This document shows positions 15,607-24,548 of a stretch of DNA of 64,000 nt, piece after piece. The notes under the pieces were generated by a model. That model was given only the letters and a program-made list of their open reading frames with translations. It was not told the DNA's origin and ran no database searches. The DNA is from Rhizobium sp. LC145. GTDB taxonomy: Bacteria; Pseudomonadota; Alphaproteobacteria; Rhizobiales; Rhizobiaceae. The translations under genes were made by a program, and so were the position numbers. Numbering within the stretch: the stretch's first letter is position 1; each line of letters begins with the position of its first letter. The stretch lies in contig NZ_LBHV01000009.1 in NCBI RefSeq assembly GCF_001005825.1, positions 62,001 through 126,000 on the forward strand, read 5' to 3'.

Positions 15607-17352
15607 ATGCGGGATTTCACGGTGTTCATGGAGCGCTTTGGCTGGCCGGAAAACAAGGGAAGGCTGCCCTTTTGCATCGGTCATCGCGGTGCGAGCGGCC
15701 ACATAACGGAAAACACGCTCGCGGCTTTCCGCAAGGCGGCCGAGCTCGGCGCCGAGATGTGGGAGCTCGACACCCAGATGACGGCCGACGGCGTGGTGGT
15801 GGTCTGTCACGACGATCATCTGGAGCGTGTCTTCGGCAAGGATTTGCATATTTCGCAAATGACATTCGCGGAGCTGCGCTCGGCCGTGCCGGCCGTGCCG
15901 AGTTTCGAGGAGGTTGCCGCGCTTGCCCGTGAGACGGGCTGCGGGCTCTATGTGGAGCTGAAGCGGCCGAGCACAGGCCCGCTCTGCTGGCGGCACCTGA
16001 AGGAGGTAGAGCAGCGCTTCGCCTGCCTCGGATCGTTCGATGTGGCGCAGGTGCGCGAATTGCGGGACATGGGCTGCGACTATCCGCTCTCGGTGCTGAT
16101 CCGCGTTGGTCATGATCCGCACGAGCTCGGCGAGGAGGCCGGCGCCGATATCCTGCATCTGTGCTGGGAAAGGGCGAGCGACACGCCTCAGGAATTCGTC
16201 ACCGGCGAACTGATCGAAAGGGCTTTTGCCGATGGCAAGGAGCTGGTGCTCTGGCACGAGGAGCGGCCGGAGGTGCTGAAGGACATCATGGCGCTGCCGG
16301 TTCTCGGCATCTGCACCGACCTGCCGGACCTGATGCGTGCGAAGGGGACGAATGGCGCGATCCGGGAGCAGCGCCGGGTTACCTCCTTCGATGTGGCGCG
16401 TGCGGCGGGCGTATCCCGCGCCGCTGTTTCGCGCGCCTTCACGCCAGATGCCAGCGTTTCTCCCAAGACGCGGGAAAAGGTCTTCCAGGCGGCCAAGGAG
16501 CTCGGCTATCGGGTGAATTATCTGGCGCGCAGTCTCACCAACAAGCGTTCCGATATCGTCGGTCTCGTGGCGGCGGGCTTCGACAATCCCTTTCGCATGC
16601 AGCAGATCGAGCACCTGGCGCGGGCGCTTCTGGCGCGCAATTTCCGGCCCATGCTGCTGCCGACCTCGAAGGAGGCGGATACGTCCGCCGTAATCGGCCA
16701 GTTGCTGCATTACGCCGTCTCGGGTGTCATCGTCACCTCCGATGCGCCGCCCTCCGACATCTGTGAGGAATGCGCCGCCGAAGGCGTTCCGATCGTGCTC
16801 ATCAACAAGGGAGAGGATTTCCCCTTCGTCGACCGGGTTGTTTCGGATGACCGGATGGCGGGGCAGATGGCGACCAATCATTTGCTCGAAGCGGGCGCCG
16901 AACGGCTTGCGGTCGTGGCCGGCACCGCCGTCTCCTATTCCGCGCGGCGGCGGGCGGAAGCCTTCCTTGCGCGCTGCGCAGGGCTCGGTATCGAGGCGCG
17001 GCTGGTTCCGGTCCCGATCAACGGCTACAGGGATGGTTTCGAGGCGGCCGAGAGGATTCTGGAAATGGAAATCGACGGCGTCTTCTGCGTCAACGACTAC
17101 ATGGCCTGCGGGGTGTTGGACCGGCTGGCGCGCGATCTCGACCGAAGCGGCTCGCCGCCGGTGCGCATCATCGGCCATGACGACATTCCCCAGGCGAGCT
17201 GGGGCGCCTATGAACTCACCACTTTTCTGCAGCCTTGCGAAGTGCAGGCGGAACAGGCGCTCGATCTTCTGATCAGCCGGATCGCCGAACCGGAGGCGGT
17301 CGCACGGGTGGAGTTCACGCCGATCACGCTCATCAAACGAAGAAGCGCATAG
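15607..17352 (+). CDS. Fusion: glycerophosphodiester phosphodiesterase + LacI-family regulator
   Basis: A single uninterrupted 581-codon frame joins two families. Residues about 20-245 are a GDPD with the full catalytic set: His26 (GHRG), ENT 35-37, Glu53 and Asp55 (WELD), His68 (CHDD) and Glu117 (VELK). Residues about 257-310 are a LacI helix-turn-helix (VTSFDVARAAGVSRAAVSRAF) with the hinge NYLARSL. The rest, to 581, is a type-1 ligand-binding fold with DDRMAGQMATNHLLEAGA and IGHDDIPQASW. The linker is about 10 residues and there is no signal peptide. The protein may hydrolyse imported glycerophosphodiesters and also control the operon; dual activity is inferred. Confidence 0.88.
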   Translation: MRDFTVFMERFGWPENKGRLPFCIGHRGASGHITENTLAAFRKAAELGAEMWELDTQMTADGVVVVCHDDHLERVFGKDLHISQMTFAELRSAVPAVPSFEEVAALARETGCGLYVELKRPSTGPLCWRHLKEVEQRFACLGSFDVAQVRELRDMGCDYPLSVLIRVGHDPHELGEEAGADILHLCWERASDTPQEFVTGELIERAFADGKELVLWHEERPEVLKDIMALPVLGICTDLPDLMRAKGTNGAIREQRRVTSFDVARAAGVSRAAVSRAFTPDASVSPKTREKVFQAAKELGYRVNYLARSLTNKRSDIVGLVAAGFDNPFRMQQIEHLARALLARNFRPMLLPTSKEADTSAVIGQLLHYAVSGVIVTSDAPPSDICEECAAEGVPIVLINKGEDFPFVDRVVSDDRMAGQMATNHLLEAGAERLAVVAGTAVSYSARRRAEAFLARCAGLGIEARLVPVPINGYRDGFEAAERILEMEIDGVFCVNDYMACGVLDRLARDLDRSGSPPVRIIGHDDIPQASWGAYELTTFLQPCEVQAEQALDLLISRIAEPEAVARVEFTPITLIKRRSA

Positions 17353-18177
17353 ATGGATTTCATGTTCGACAATTCGACCCTTCGGGCGCGAGCCGAGACC
17401 GCAGTATCGGTTGCGCGCCGGGTCGGCAAGGACGTGGCGCGGTTCCGCAGGGAGGCGATGCCCGGAACGCTTGAGGTGGAGAACAAGGGCCCGCAGGACT
17501 TTGTGACAATCGCGGACCGCCGCAGCGAAGAGGCAATTCGTTCCGCCTTGCTTGCGGCCTTTCCCGAGGATGCCTTCATGGGAGAAGAGGGTGGAGGGCG
17601 CTCCGGCGACGCCGGAACCTGGGTGGTCGATCCGATCGACGGCACGACCAATTTTATCCGCGGCTTCCGCCATTGGGGCGTGTCCATCGCCTTCGTCTCG
17701 GACGGCGAAATCCAGGTCGGCGTCATTTATGACGCGGCGCAAGACAGTGTTTTTCATGCGATCCGCGGCGAGGGCGCCTTCAAGGAAGGCGTGCCGATCG
17801 CTGCCGCGAGGACGACCGATCCCACACAGGCGATCGCCATCTTGGGGCACTCACGTCGCACGGAGTTCGAGGATTATCTTGCCATCTCCCGCCGGCTCTA
17901 CGAACGCGGCATCGATTATAGGCGCATGGGGGCGGCGGCGATCGGTCTCGTTCGCGTGGCGGAGGGCATCGCCGATCTCTATTACGAGCGGCATCTTTCG
18001 GTGTGGGACATGCTGGCCGGCGTGCTGATCGCGCGTGAGGCGGGTGCGAAGGTGGCGGTTCCGTCGCTTGCCGAAATTCTGACAGGAGGCGGGCCGGTGG
18101 TCGCCTATGCTCCTCAGCTGGAAGCCGAATTCGCTTTCCTGATGGAGATGGAGGGCCTTTTGGAGGAGGCGGGTTAG
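17353..18177 (+). CDS. Inositol-monophosphatase-family phosphatase
   Basis: A 274-residue member of the IMPase/FBPase superfamily. Metal-site motifs are EEGGG (about 78-82), the signature DPIDGTTNF (about 95-103), and the distal WDMLAG. The substrate is a small phosphate ester such as inositol 1-phosphate; HisN-like or CysQ-like roles are not excluded. The ATG directly follows the stop of the GDPD-LacI gene. If the operon imports glycerophosphoinositol, GDPD would release inositol 1-phosphate and this enzyme would free inositol. The end overlaps the convergent GDPD gene by four bases. Confidence 0.82.
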   Translation: MDFMFDNSTLRARAETAVSVARRVGKDVARFRREAMPGTLEVENKGPQDFVTIADRRSEEAIRSALLAAFPEDAFMGEEGGGRSGDAGTWVVDPIDGTTNFIRGFRHWGVSIAFVSDGEIQVGVIYDAAQDSVFHAIRGEGAFKEGVPIAAARTTDPTQAIAILGHSRRTEFEDYLAISRRLYERGIDYRRMGAAAIGLVRVAEGIADLYYERHLSVWDMLAGVLIAREAGAKVAVPSLAEILTGGGPVVAYAPQLEAEFAFLMEMEGLLEEAG

Positions 18178-19034
18178 GCCGCTTCCGCCAGCTTACTGTT
18201 CCATGCGCGTTCGGTGGCGGGGGCTTCGTCCGTGGTGATCTGGTCCGGTTTCAGCTCGATCAGCCCGGAAAACTCGCGCCATTCCGCATCGCTGAATCCG
18301 GTTTCCGGGTTCTTCAGATTGTAGGTCCAGGCATCGACGAGCTTACCATGGTCGTGGCAGAGGCCGATGAGATCGAGCCCGTCGCGAGCAGCCTGAAGAA
18401 CGAGCTGCCAGGCGAGATAGATCGTATCCGGCTCGGTGGGGCCGGCGAGATCCGCGACAAGCTCGCGCTCGGCTGCCGTCAGTCCTTCGTGGCGATAGAT
18501 TTCCACCAGTTTGTCGGTCGGATCTATGCCGCGCCGGAGACCGGGAAGGCGATCCTTCACTGCGAGCACGAGATCGAGGTCCGCCGCGCTGATGATGATC
18601 TGCGATCCGGCATGGCGGAAATGGTCTGCGATATGGTCCATGCCGCTCTCGCTCACCGTGGCGAAACCGTCCTTCATATCGAATTGCAGCAATGCATCCG
18701 GATGCGCTGCATCGAGCATGGCCGCAAGGTCCTCGCTCAGTGTCAGGTCATGACCGCCATCAATCATGCACAACCCGCGCAGTTCGGATACGGAGGCCAT
18801 GCGGACAAGTCCGTGCCCGGTCGTCTCGCCTTGGAGTTCTTCATCGTGGAGAACCACGAAACCGCCGTCGCCCCGGACCCTCAGATCGAGCTCCATCGAG
18901 GCGCCGAGCCGGAAGCCTTCGGCCATGGTTTGGCGGCCGAACAGCGGATCGGAAAAGCTGCGGCGCAGTCGATGCCACTTCAGCCGGGTCGGGTGCCCCA
19001 AATGGGTTATGGTCAGGCCGGGAAAGTCCGTCAT
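18174..19034 (-). CDS. Divergent GDPD-family protein
   Basis: A 286-residue GDPD-like TIM barrel on the opposite strand. The metal pair MELD, the sequence GDGGFVVLHDEEL with its His, and a late acidic strand LLQFDMKD are present. The first catalytic motif is altered: HLGHP replaces HRG, the ENT box is missing, and the later VELK-type Glu is Asp. It may act on another phosphodiester or have weak activity. No signal peptide is evident. It lies 109 bases from the lacI gene transcribed the same way and converges with the phosphatase gene. Confidence 0.72.
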   Translation of the reverse strand: MTDFPGLTITHLGHPTRLKWHRLRRSFSDPLFGRQTMAEGFRLGASMELDLRVRGDGGFVVLHDEELQGETTGHGLVRMASVSELRGLCMIDGGHDLTLSEDLAAMLDAAHPDALLQFDMKDGFATVSESGMDHIADHFRHAGSQIIISAADLDLVLAVKDRLPGLRRGIDPTDKLVEIYRHEGLTAAERELVADLAGPTEPDTIYLAWQLVLQAARDGLDLIGLCHDHGKLVDAWTYNLKNPETGFSDAEWREFSGLIELKPDQITTDEAPATERAWNSKLAEAA

Positions 19035-19143
19035 GATGAGATCCGATCTCGCTAATGTTCATCCGGCGCAATGCTCTAGGCGCAGGATGTGTCATGCATG
19101 TAACAGCTATCGCGCATCCATGAGAATGCGCTAACCGCGACTG

Positions 19144-20142
19144 TCAAAGCAGTTTCGGCTTGGAGGGGGCGGGGCCGGAGGAGCGCCGTTCGACGAATGT
19201 CGAGGCGAGCAGAACCCGGCGGGCCGGCAGAAGGGACTCGCTTTCGGCGTTTATGCGTTCGATGAGCAGTCGCAGGGCGACCTCTCCCATTTCCACGCCG
19301 TGCACCTTCACGGTCGTTAGATTGGGCGCAATCTGGGTTGCCGCCGAAAAATCGCCGAAGCCGACTACCGACATATCCTCCGGAATCCGGTAGCCGAGAG
19401 CGAGCAATGCCGAGACGGCGGTGAGCGCCAACCCATCATGGGCGCAGAAAAGCGCCGTCGGCGTCGCACCTTTGGCTTGAAGATCTCGAAGCGCAGGGAC
19501 GAACCCGTCATTTTCGTCGAACCACATCTGGTTGAGCTCGATGCCGCCATGCGCCTCGACGCGCTCCCGAAGGCCGTAATATCGCTCCAGCCGACCGCGG
19601 TAGCCCGGCATTCCATGGATGAATGCGATGCTTCGGTGGCCGAGGCCGATGAGATAATCCCCAACCGCGGCACCGGCCTCGTGATCGGTACCCCCGACAT
19701 GGTCGGCGGCCTCCAGGGGATCGACCCAGCCCATGCGCACCGCCGGTACGCCGGACGCTCTTACGATATCCAGTGTGGCCTTCTCATGCGGGCCGACAAG
19801 TATGAGCCCGGCGCTGGTTTCGGCCATTTCGGCGACGCGCTCCACATCATGGGTCCATTGCAGCCGAATTTGTCTTCCGGTGCGGTGGGCTTCGCGCTGG
19901 ACACCATCCTGTATCATGTGCCGCAGCTCGCTGTTTATGATGTCGACATCATGGAAGACGATGCCGATCTCGCTTTGCGGATCAGCCGAGCGGCTTCGCC
20001 TGTATCCCAGTTCCAGGGCTGCTGCTTCGACCCTCCGCCTCGTTTCGGCGCTGACGCCATCCTTTCCCGAAAGCGATCGGGATACGGCGAATTTCGAAAG
20101 CCCGGTGTGCCGGGCAATGATTTCCAAGGTCACTTTTGTCAT
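19144..20142 (-). CDS. LacI-family regulator of the oligosaccharide importer
   Basis: A 332-residue regulator. The helix-turn-helix is TLEIIARHTGLSKFAVSRSL at the N-terminus, followed by the usual ALELGYR, and a type-1 ligand-binding domain with AAVGDYLIGLGHRSIAFIHG. I use ATG 20142; a longer frame to 20256 adds a basic tail outside the family. It diverges from the Opp/Dpp-type importer at 20377 and so most likely controls it. The 234-base gap between them holds candidate operator repeats. Confidence 0.85.
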   Translation of the reverse strand: MTKVTLEIIARHTGLSKFAVSRSLSGKDGVSAETRRRVEAAALELGYRRSRSADPQSEIGIVFHDVDIINSELRHMIQDGVQREAHRTGRQIRLQWTHDVERVAEMAETSAGLILVGPHEKATLDIVRASGVPAVRMGWVDPLEAADHVGGTDHEAGAAVGDYLIGLGHRSIAFIHGMPGYRGRLERYYGLRERVEAHGGIELNQMWFDENDGFVPALRDLQAKGATPTALFCAHDGLALTAVSALLALGYRIPEDMSVVGFGDFSAATQIAPNLTTVKVHGVEMGEVALRLLIERINAESESLLPARRVLLASTFVERRSSGPAPSKPKLL

Positions 20143-20268
20143 CAGGGTTTCTCGGCGGTGGTTTTTTGCGGGGCGGATTCTCGGGCGCTGAAATCCCAGC
20201 TTAGCCCTCTTTCCACAGAGGATGGCGAAGTTTGAACATAACGCTTTACCTAACAAAAATATATCTGC

Positions 20269-20315
20269 AAGCTAACTTTATCGGAAATAGGAAGCTAACG
20301 AAAGCGCCGTTTTCG
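20269..20315. promoter_or_regulatory. Direct repeats and dyad upstream of the importer operon
   Basis: AAGCTAAC occurs at 20269-20276 and again at 20292-20299, start to start 23 bases apart. It is followed by an imperfect dyad CGAAAGCGCCGTTTTCG at 20299-20315. The 234-base gap also has an AT-rich stretch (20251-20265) that may hold promoter elements. The role as LacI binding sites is a guess. Confidence 0.3.
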
Positions 20316-20376
20316 AGTCCGGTACGCAAGCGTCTTATGAGGAGGATGGCCGCGTACCCTCGTCGAGGAGGAACCC

Positions 20377-22305
20377 ATGCGCGAATTCACTCGTCGTAAT
20401 TTTCTGGCTGCGGGAACCGCAGCCGCCTTGTTGCCCTGCTTCCCGTCTCATGGCTTTGCAGCCGAACCCGTGGAGCCGGATACGCTGAAATCGCTTGTTG
20501 AAGCGGGTAAGCTTCCGCCGGTCGTCGATCGTCTTCCGATCAATCCAATGGTGGTTACGCCGCTGGAAAGGGTCGGAAAGCATGGCGGAGACTGGAAAAG
20601 CGCCATCGTTGGCGGCGGCTCGCTTTCGATGCTGTTCCGGTACCAGGCCTATGAGCCGCTTTTACGCTATGCGCCCGATTGGTCCGGCGTGGTGCCGAAC
20701 GTTGCAGAGCACTATGAAAGCAATGCGGAAGCGACGGAATTCACCTTCCGCCTGCGCAAGGGCATGAAATGGTCGGACGGCGCTCCGTTCACGACCGAAG
20801 ACATCATGTTCTGGTACGAGGACGTATTCTCCTACGAGGGATTGAACGACGTCGGGCAGAACCATTTGACGGCCGGGGGCAAGCGTGCCCGTTTCGAAGC
20901 GGTGGACGATGTAACCTTCAAGGTCCTGTTCGAAAAGCCCAACGGTTTGTTTCCACTGCGTCTGGCCTGGGCAAACGACGATCAGACGACCCGCGCTCCG
21001 AAACATTATCTGAAGCAGTTCCACGCGAAATATAATCCCAATGCCGAGGAAGAGGCCAAGGCCAAGGGCGCTTCGGGCTGGATCCAGCTTTTCCAGCGCG
21101 AGGCAGGCCTTGTCGTCGACAACGAGTTCTTCCAGAATTCGAGGCGGCCGGTGATCCATGCGTGGAAGATGACGGTTGCGCCCGGCGAAACCACGGACCG
21201 CGCGATTGCCGAGCGCAATCCGTATTATTGGAAGGTCGATCCGCAAGGCAATCAACTGCCGTATCTCGACCGGATCGTCTATCAGATGGTCTCCGATCCG
21301 CAGGTGCTTCTGTTGAAGGCCATGCAGGGTGAAATCGACCTGATGGACCAATATATCGCCACTCCTGCCAACCGGGCCGTTCTTTACGATGCGCAGCAGC
21401 AGGGTGGCTTTGGTTTCTATACGCTGAACTCCACAGAAACCAACGAGATGGTGTTCCAGCTCAACCTCAACCATCCGGACGAGGCAAAGCGGAAGCTTTT
21501 CAACAACAGGGATTTTCGCGCAGCACTTTCCATGTCGCTCGACAGGCAGGCGATCATCGACACCGTGTTCATCGGGCAGGGAACCGTGTCTCAGCCGGCG
21601 ATCCGGCCGGAGGATCCGCTCTACAATGAGCGGCTTGCAACGCAACATACCCAATACGATCCCGACGCCGCCAACGCGCTTCTGGATGCAATACTGCCGA
21701 ACAAGGACGGTGAGGGCTTCAGGCTCGACGAGAACGGCCGAAGGGTGACGGTGATTTTCGAGATCGACCAGGCGCGCGCGACCTTCCTTGATATTTTCCA
21801 GCTGGCTCTGCCGATGTTCCAGGCGGTCGGGGTGGATGTCCAGATGCGGACGATGGATCGCTCGCTTTGGGAGGTGCGGGTGCGCCAAGGCATCGAATAC
21901 GATGCGACGGCCCACCGGTTCGGTGGAAATGGCGGAATTGCCGCCATCCTCGACCCGCGTTACTTCCTGCCGAATACCACCGAGGCGCTCTATGCCAAGG
22001 GTTGGCAACTCTGGTATCGCGACCCGTCCTCCAAAGGTGCGGTCGAGCCGCCGCAGCCGGTTCGCGAGGCGCTGGCGCTCTACGATCAGGTTCTCGGCTC
22101 GCCCGATCCCGAAGAGCAGAAGCGGCTGATGGCGCAGATTCTCGAGAGTGCGGCGGACCAATTCTACGTATTCGGCATCTGCCTTCCAAGCGACAGCTAC
22201 GGTGTGGTCAAGAACGACATGGTGAATGTCGCGAAAACCATGCCGAATTCCTGGGGCTATCCGACGCCGGCACCAGCCAATCCCGAGACCTTCTTCAAGG
22301 CCTGA
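20377..22305 (+). CDS. Opp/Dpp-type solute-binding protein with Tat signal
   Basis: A 642-residue family-5 binding protein. The N-terminus is a twin-arginine signal (TRRNFLAAG, Arg6-Arg7) with a cut likely near GFAA. Family features include FTFRLRKGMKWSDGAPFT (about 125-143) and NRDFRAALSMSLDR. At 642 residues it is longer than dipeptide-binding proteins and matches the size of family-5 proteins that bind oligosaccharides, such as S. meliloti AgpA. The glycosidase gene that follows in the operon supports a sugar ligand. A strong hairpin separates the two. Confidence 0.85.
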   Translation: MREFTRRNFLAAGTAAALLPCFPSHGFAAEPVEPDTLKSLVEAGKLPPVVDRLPINPMVVTPLERVGKHGGDWKSAIVGGGSLSMLFRYQAYEPLLRYAPDWSGVVPNVAEHYESNAEATEFTFRLRKGMKWSDGAPFTTEDIMFWYEDVFSYEGLNDVGQNHLTAGGKRARFEAVDDVTFKVLFEKPNGLFPLRLAWANDDQTTRAPKHYLKQFHAKYNPNAEEEAKAKGASGWIQLFQREAGLVVDNEFFQNSRRPVIHAWKMTVAPGETTDRAIAERNPYYWKVDPQGNQLPYLDRIVYQMVSDPQVLLLKAMQGEIDLMDQYIATPANRAVLYDAQQQGGFGFYTLNSTETNEMVFQLNLNHPDEAKRKLFNNRDFRAALSMSLDRQAIIDTVFIGQGTVSQPAIRPEDPLYNERLATQHTQYDPDAANALLDAILPNKDGEGFRLDENGRRVTVIFEIDQARATFLDIFQLALPMFQAVGVDVQMRTMDRSLWEVRVRQGIEYDATAHRFGGNGGIAAILDPRYFLPNTTEALYAKGWQLWYRDPSSKGAVEPPQPVREALALYDQVLGSPDPEEQKRLMAQILESAADQFYVFGICLPSDSYGVVKNDMVNVAKTMPNSWGYPTPAPANPETFFKA

Positions 22306-22312
22306 CCTCCCG

Positions 22313-22344
22313 CGCCGCCCGCTCGCCTCCGTGGGCGGGCGGCG
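22313..22344. terminator. Stem-loop between binding-protein and glycosidase genes
   Basis: CGCCGCCCGC (22313-22322) pairs exactly with GCGGGCGGCG (22335-22344), with a 12-base loop, eight bases after the binding-protein stop. There is no T-run. It is the third hairpin in this window placed directly after an importer's binding-protein gene. Confidence 0.6.
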
Positions 22345-22397
22345 AAACCCCTAACCTCAGGCGGCGTCGGAAACGGCGGCGACGGCACCTTTTTGCC

Positions 22398-24521
22398 ATG
22401 GAAACCCGCATCATGCTGAACAGGACGAATTCCTCCCCGACCGAAAGCCGTTCCAGGGAATGGTACAGATCCGCAACCCGCTGGACCCAGCTTACATTCG
22501 CGGAGGACGATCCGGCGCGCTACGATCCGGAGTTCTGGATCGACCTTTTCCGAAGGACGAAATCCAACGCGGTTTGCCTGTCGGCCGGCGGCTATATCGC
22601 CTATTATCCGAGCGATATTCCGCTGCACTACGTTTCGAAGTTCATCGGAGATAGCGATCCCTTCGGCGAGATCGTCGAGGGCGCACGCAGGTTAGGCATG
22701 CATGTCATGGCACGCGTGGATCCGCATGCCATACATGAGGAGGCCGCATGGGCGCATCCGGAATGGGTCGCGATCGACAAGGACGGAAATCCGCGGGAGC
22801 ACTGGGCGTTTCCCGGTATCTATGTGACCGATGCGCTGGGAAGCTATAACCGCGATTTCACCACGGACGTCATCCGCGAGATCGTCGAGCGCTATGACAT
22901 CGATGCGGTTTTTGCCAATCGCTGGCAGGGACATGGCATTTCCTACAGTGAAGAGAACCGAAAGCGCTTCCGCGACGAAACCGGCTTCGAGCTGCCGCTT
23001 GCCGCCGATGCAACGGATCCGGCATGGCAGGCATGGGCTGCGTGGCGCCGGCGCATTCTCACGGACCTCGTCATCCACTGGGACGAAACGGTCAAGGCGA
23101 TCCGGCCGCATGCGTCTTTCATTCCGAACATGAGCGGCTCCTCGCTGATGGAATTCGATCTCTCGCTGATCCAGAAGCACTGCCCGATCCTTTTCGTCGA
23201 CCACCAGGCGCGCCGGGGCGTGGAAGTGGGCTGGTCGGCAGGCCGGAACGGCAAGAGGATTCGCGGCACGTTTCGCGATCGTCCTGTCGGCCTGATCACC
23301 TCCATCGGCCCGGAGGAGGAATATCGCTGGAAGGATTCCGTGCAGAGTGGAGAGGAAATCAAGCTTTGGATCCATGACGGGATCGCCCAGGGGCTCTTTC
23401 CGTGGTTCACGAAGTTCAACGCCTGCGTTCCCGATCAGCGATGGGTCAAGCCGGTCGTGGAGGCCTTCAATCTGCATGCGGATATAGAGCCTTGGCTGGA
23501 GAACATGCAGCCAACCGCCGAGATCGCCGTTATCGATCCCTCGACCACACTGCGCCACTGGGCTCCCGAGGAGCGGCATCTCGCCGAAAGGAACGATCTC
23601 GGTTTCTATCATGCGCTGGTAGAAGCCCGCATACCGTTCGAGTTCCTTTCCGATCAGGTGATGACCCGGGAGGAACTGGATCGGTTCAAGCTGATCATCC
23701 TGGCCAACGCCACGTATCTGTCCGATGCGCAGTGCGAGGCGATCGATGCCTACGTCAGGCGCGGCGGCTCGGTGGTCGCGGCCAACGAGACGTCGCTCTA
23801 CGATGCCGCCGGAAGACGACGTGCCGATTTCGGCTTGGCGGAAACCTTCGCCGCGTCGATGACCGCACCGGCGCGCGGCCCGGTGAAGAACACCTATATC
23901 GCCCTTTCAAGTACTCATCCTCTGAATGACGGCTACGAAGGCGCCTCGCGCATCATCGGGGGCACGCGGCTGATCGCGGTGGAACCGAAGGAAGGGGTGA
24001 GCACGCCGTTCCTCTATGTGCCGGATTTCCCGGACCTGCCGATGGAGGAGGTCTATCCACGCGAGGAGCCGAAAGGCGCTGCAATGGTCGCCCGCGACAC
24101 CGGCTACGGCGGCAGGACCGTCTACATCCCGTGGAATATCGGCGAAATATTCTGGGAGGTCCTGGCCCCCGACCATGGCAGGCTGATCGCCAATGCCGTG
24201 AACTGGGCACTCGGGAAGGATCATCGCGTCACGGTCGAGGGAAAAGGCGTTCTCGACATCGCGGTTCACGAGAGCCGGGAGGCGCTTGCGGTCTGCCTTG
24301 TCAACCTGACCAACCCGATGATGATGAAAGGGCCGCTGCGGGAAATCTTCCCCATCGGTCAGCAGCGTGTTTCGGTGGCGTTGCCGCAAGGCTGTAAAGG
24401 CGCCTCCGCGCGGCTGCTCGTCAGCGACCAGGAGTGCATCTGCAGCGCAGTTCACGGCCGGGTCGAAATCGAAATACCTTCAATCGAGGCCATGGAGGTG
24501 GTCCATCTCACCTGGAAATGA
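22398..24521 (+). CDS. Putative glycoside hydrolase, GHL6 / GH42-like with trimerisation domain
   Basis: About 707 residues (702 if the ATG at 22413 is used; neither has a strong ribosome site). The first 370 residues form a TIM barrel of the hypothetical-glycosyl-hydrolase-6 type: YIAYYPSDIPLHY, VMARVDPHAIHEEAA, DIDAVFANRWQGHG. The middle (about 400-600) looks like the beta-galactosidase trimerisation domain of GH42: VRRGGSVVAANETSLYD and GYGGRTVYIPWNIGE. There is no signal peptide, so it would act on imported oligosaccharides in the cytoplasm. The catalytic acids cannot be assigned with confidence. It lies between the binding protein and the permeases of an importer operon. Confidence 0.72.
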   Translation: METRIMLNRTNSSPTESRSREWYRSATRWTQLTFAEDDPARYDPEFWIDLFRRTKSNAVCLSAGGYIAYYPSDIPLHYVSKFIGDSDPFGEIVEGARRLGMHVMARVDPHAIHEEAAWAHPEWVAIDKDGNPREHWAFPGIYVTDALGSYNRDFTTDVIREIVERYDIDAVFANRWQGHGISYSEENRKRFRDETGFELPLAADATDPAWQAWAAWRRRILTDLVIHWDETVKAIRPHASFIPNMSGSSLMEFDLSLIQKHCPILFVDHQARRGVEVGWSAGRNGKRIRGTFRDRPVGLITSIGPEEEYRWKDSVQSGEEIKLWIHDGIAQGLFPWFTKFNACVPDQRWVKPVVEAFNLHADIEPWLENMQPTAEIAVIDPSTTLRHWAPEERHLAERNDLGFYHALVEARIPFEFLSDQVMTREELDRFKLIILANATYLSDAQCEAIDAYVRRGGSVVAANETSLYDAAGRRRADFGLAETFAASMTAPARGPVKNTYIALSSTHPLNDGYEGASRIIGGTRLIAVEPKEGVSTPFLYVPDFPDLPMEEVYPREEPKGAAMVARDTGYGGRTVYIPWNIGEIFWEVLAPDHGRLIANAVNWALGKDHRVTVEGKGVLDIAVHESREALAVCLVNLTNPMMMKGPLREIFPIGQQRVSVALPQGCKGASARLLVSDQECICSAVHGRVEIEIPSIEAMEVVHLTWK

Positions 24522-24548
24522 GATGCATGCGAGGAGGGAGGAGAAATC

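Noticed and set aside
15463..17850. 795-codon open frame on the minus strand
   Set aside because: It lies opposite the GDPD-LacI and phosphatase genes, is rich in Arg/His/Asp runs and matches no family; it is the usual antisense artefact of GC-rich codons.
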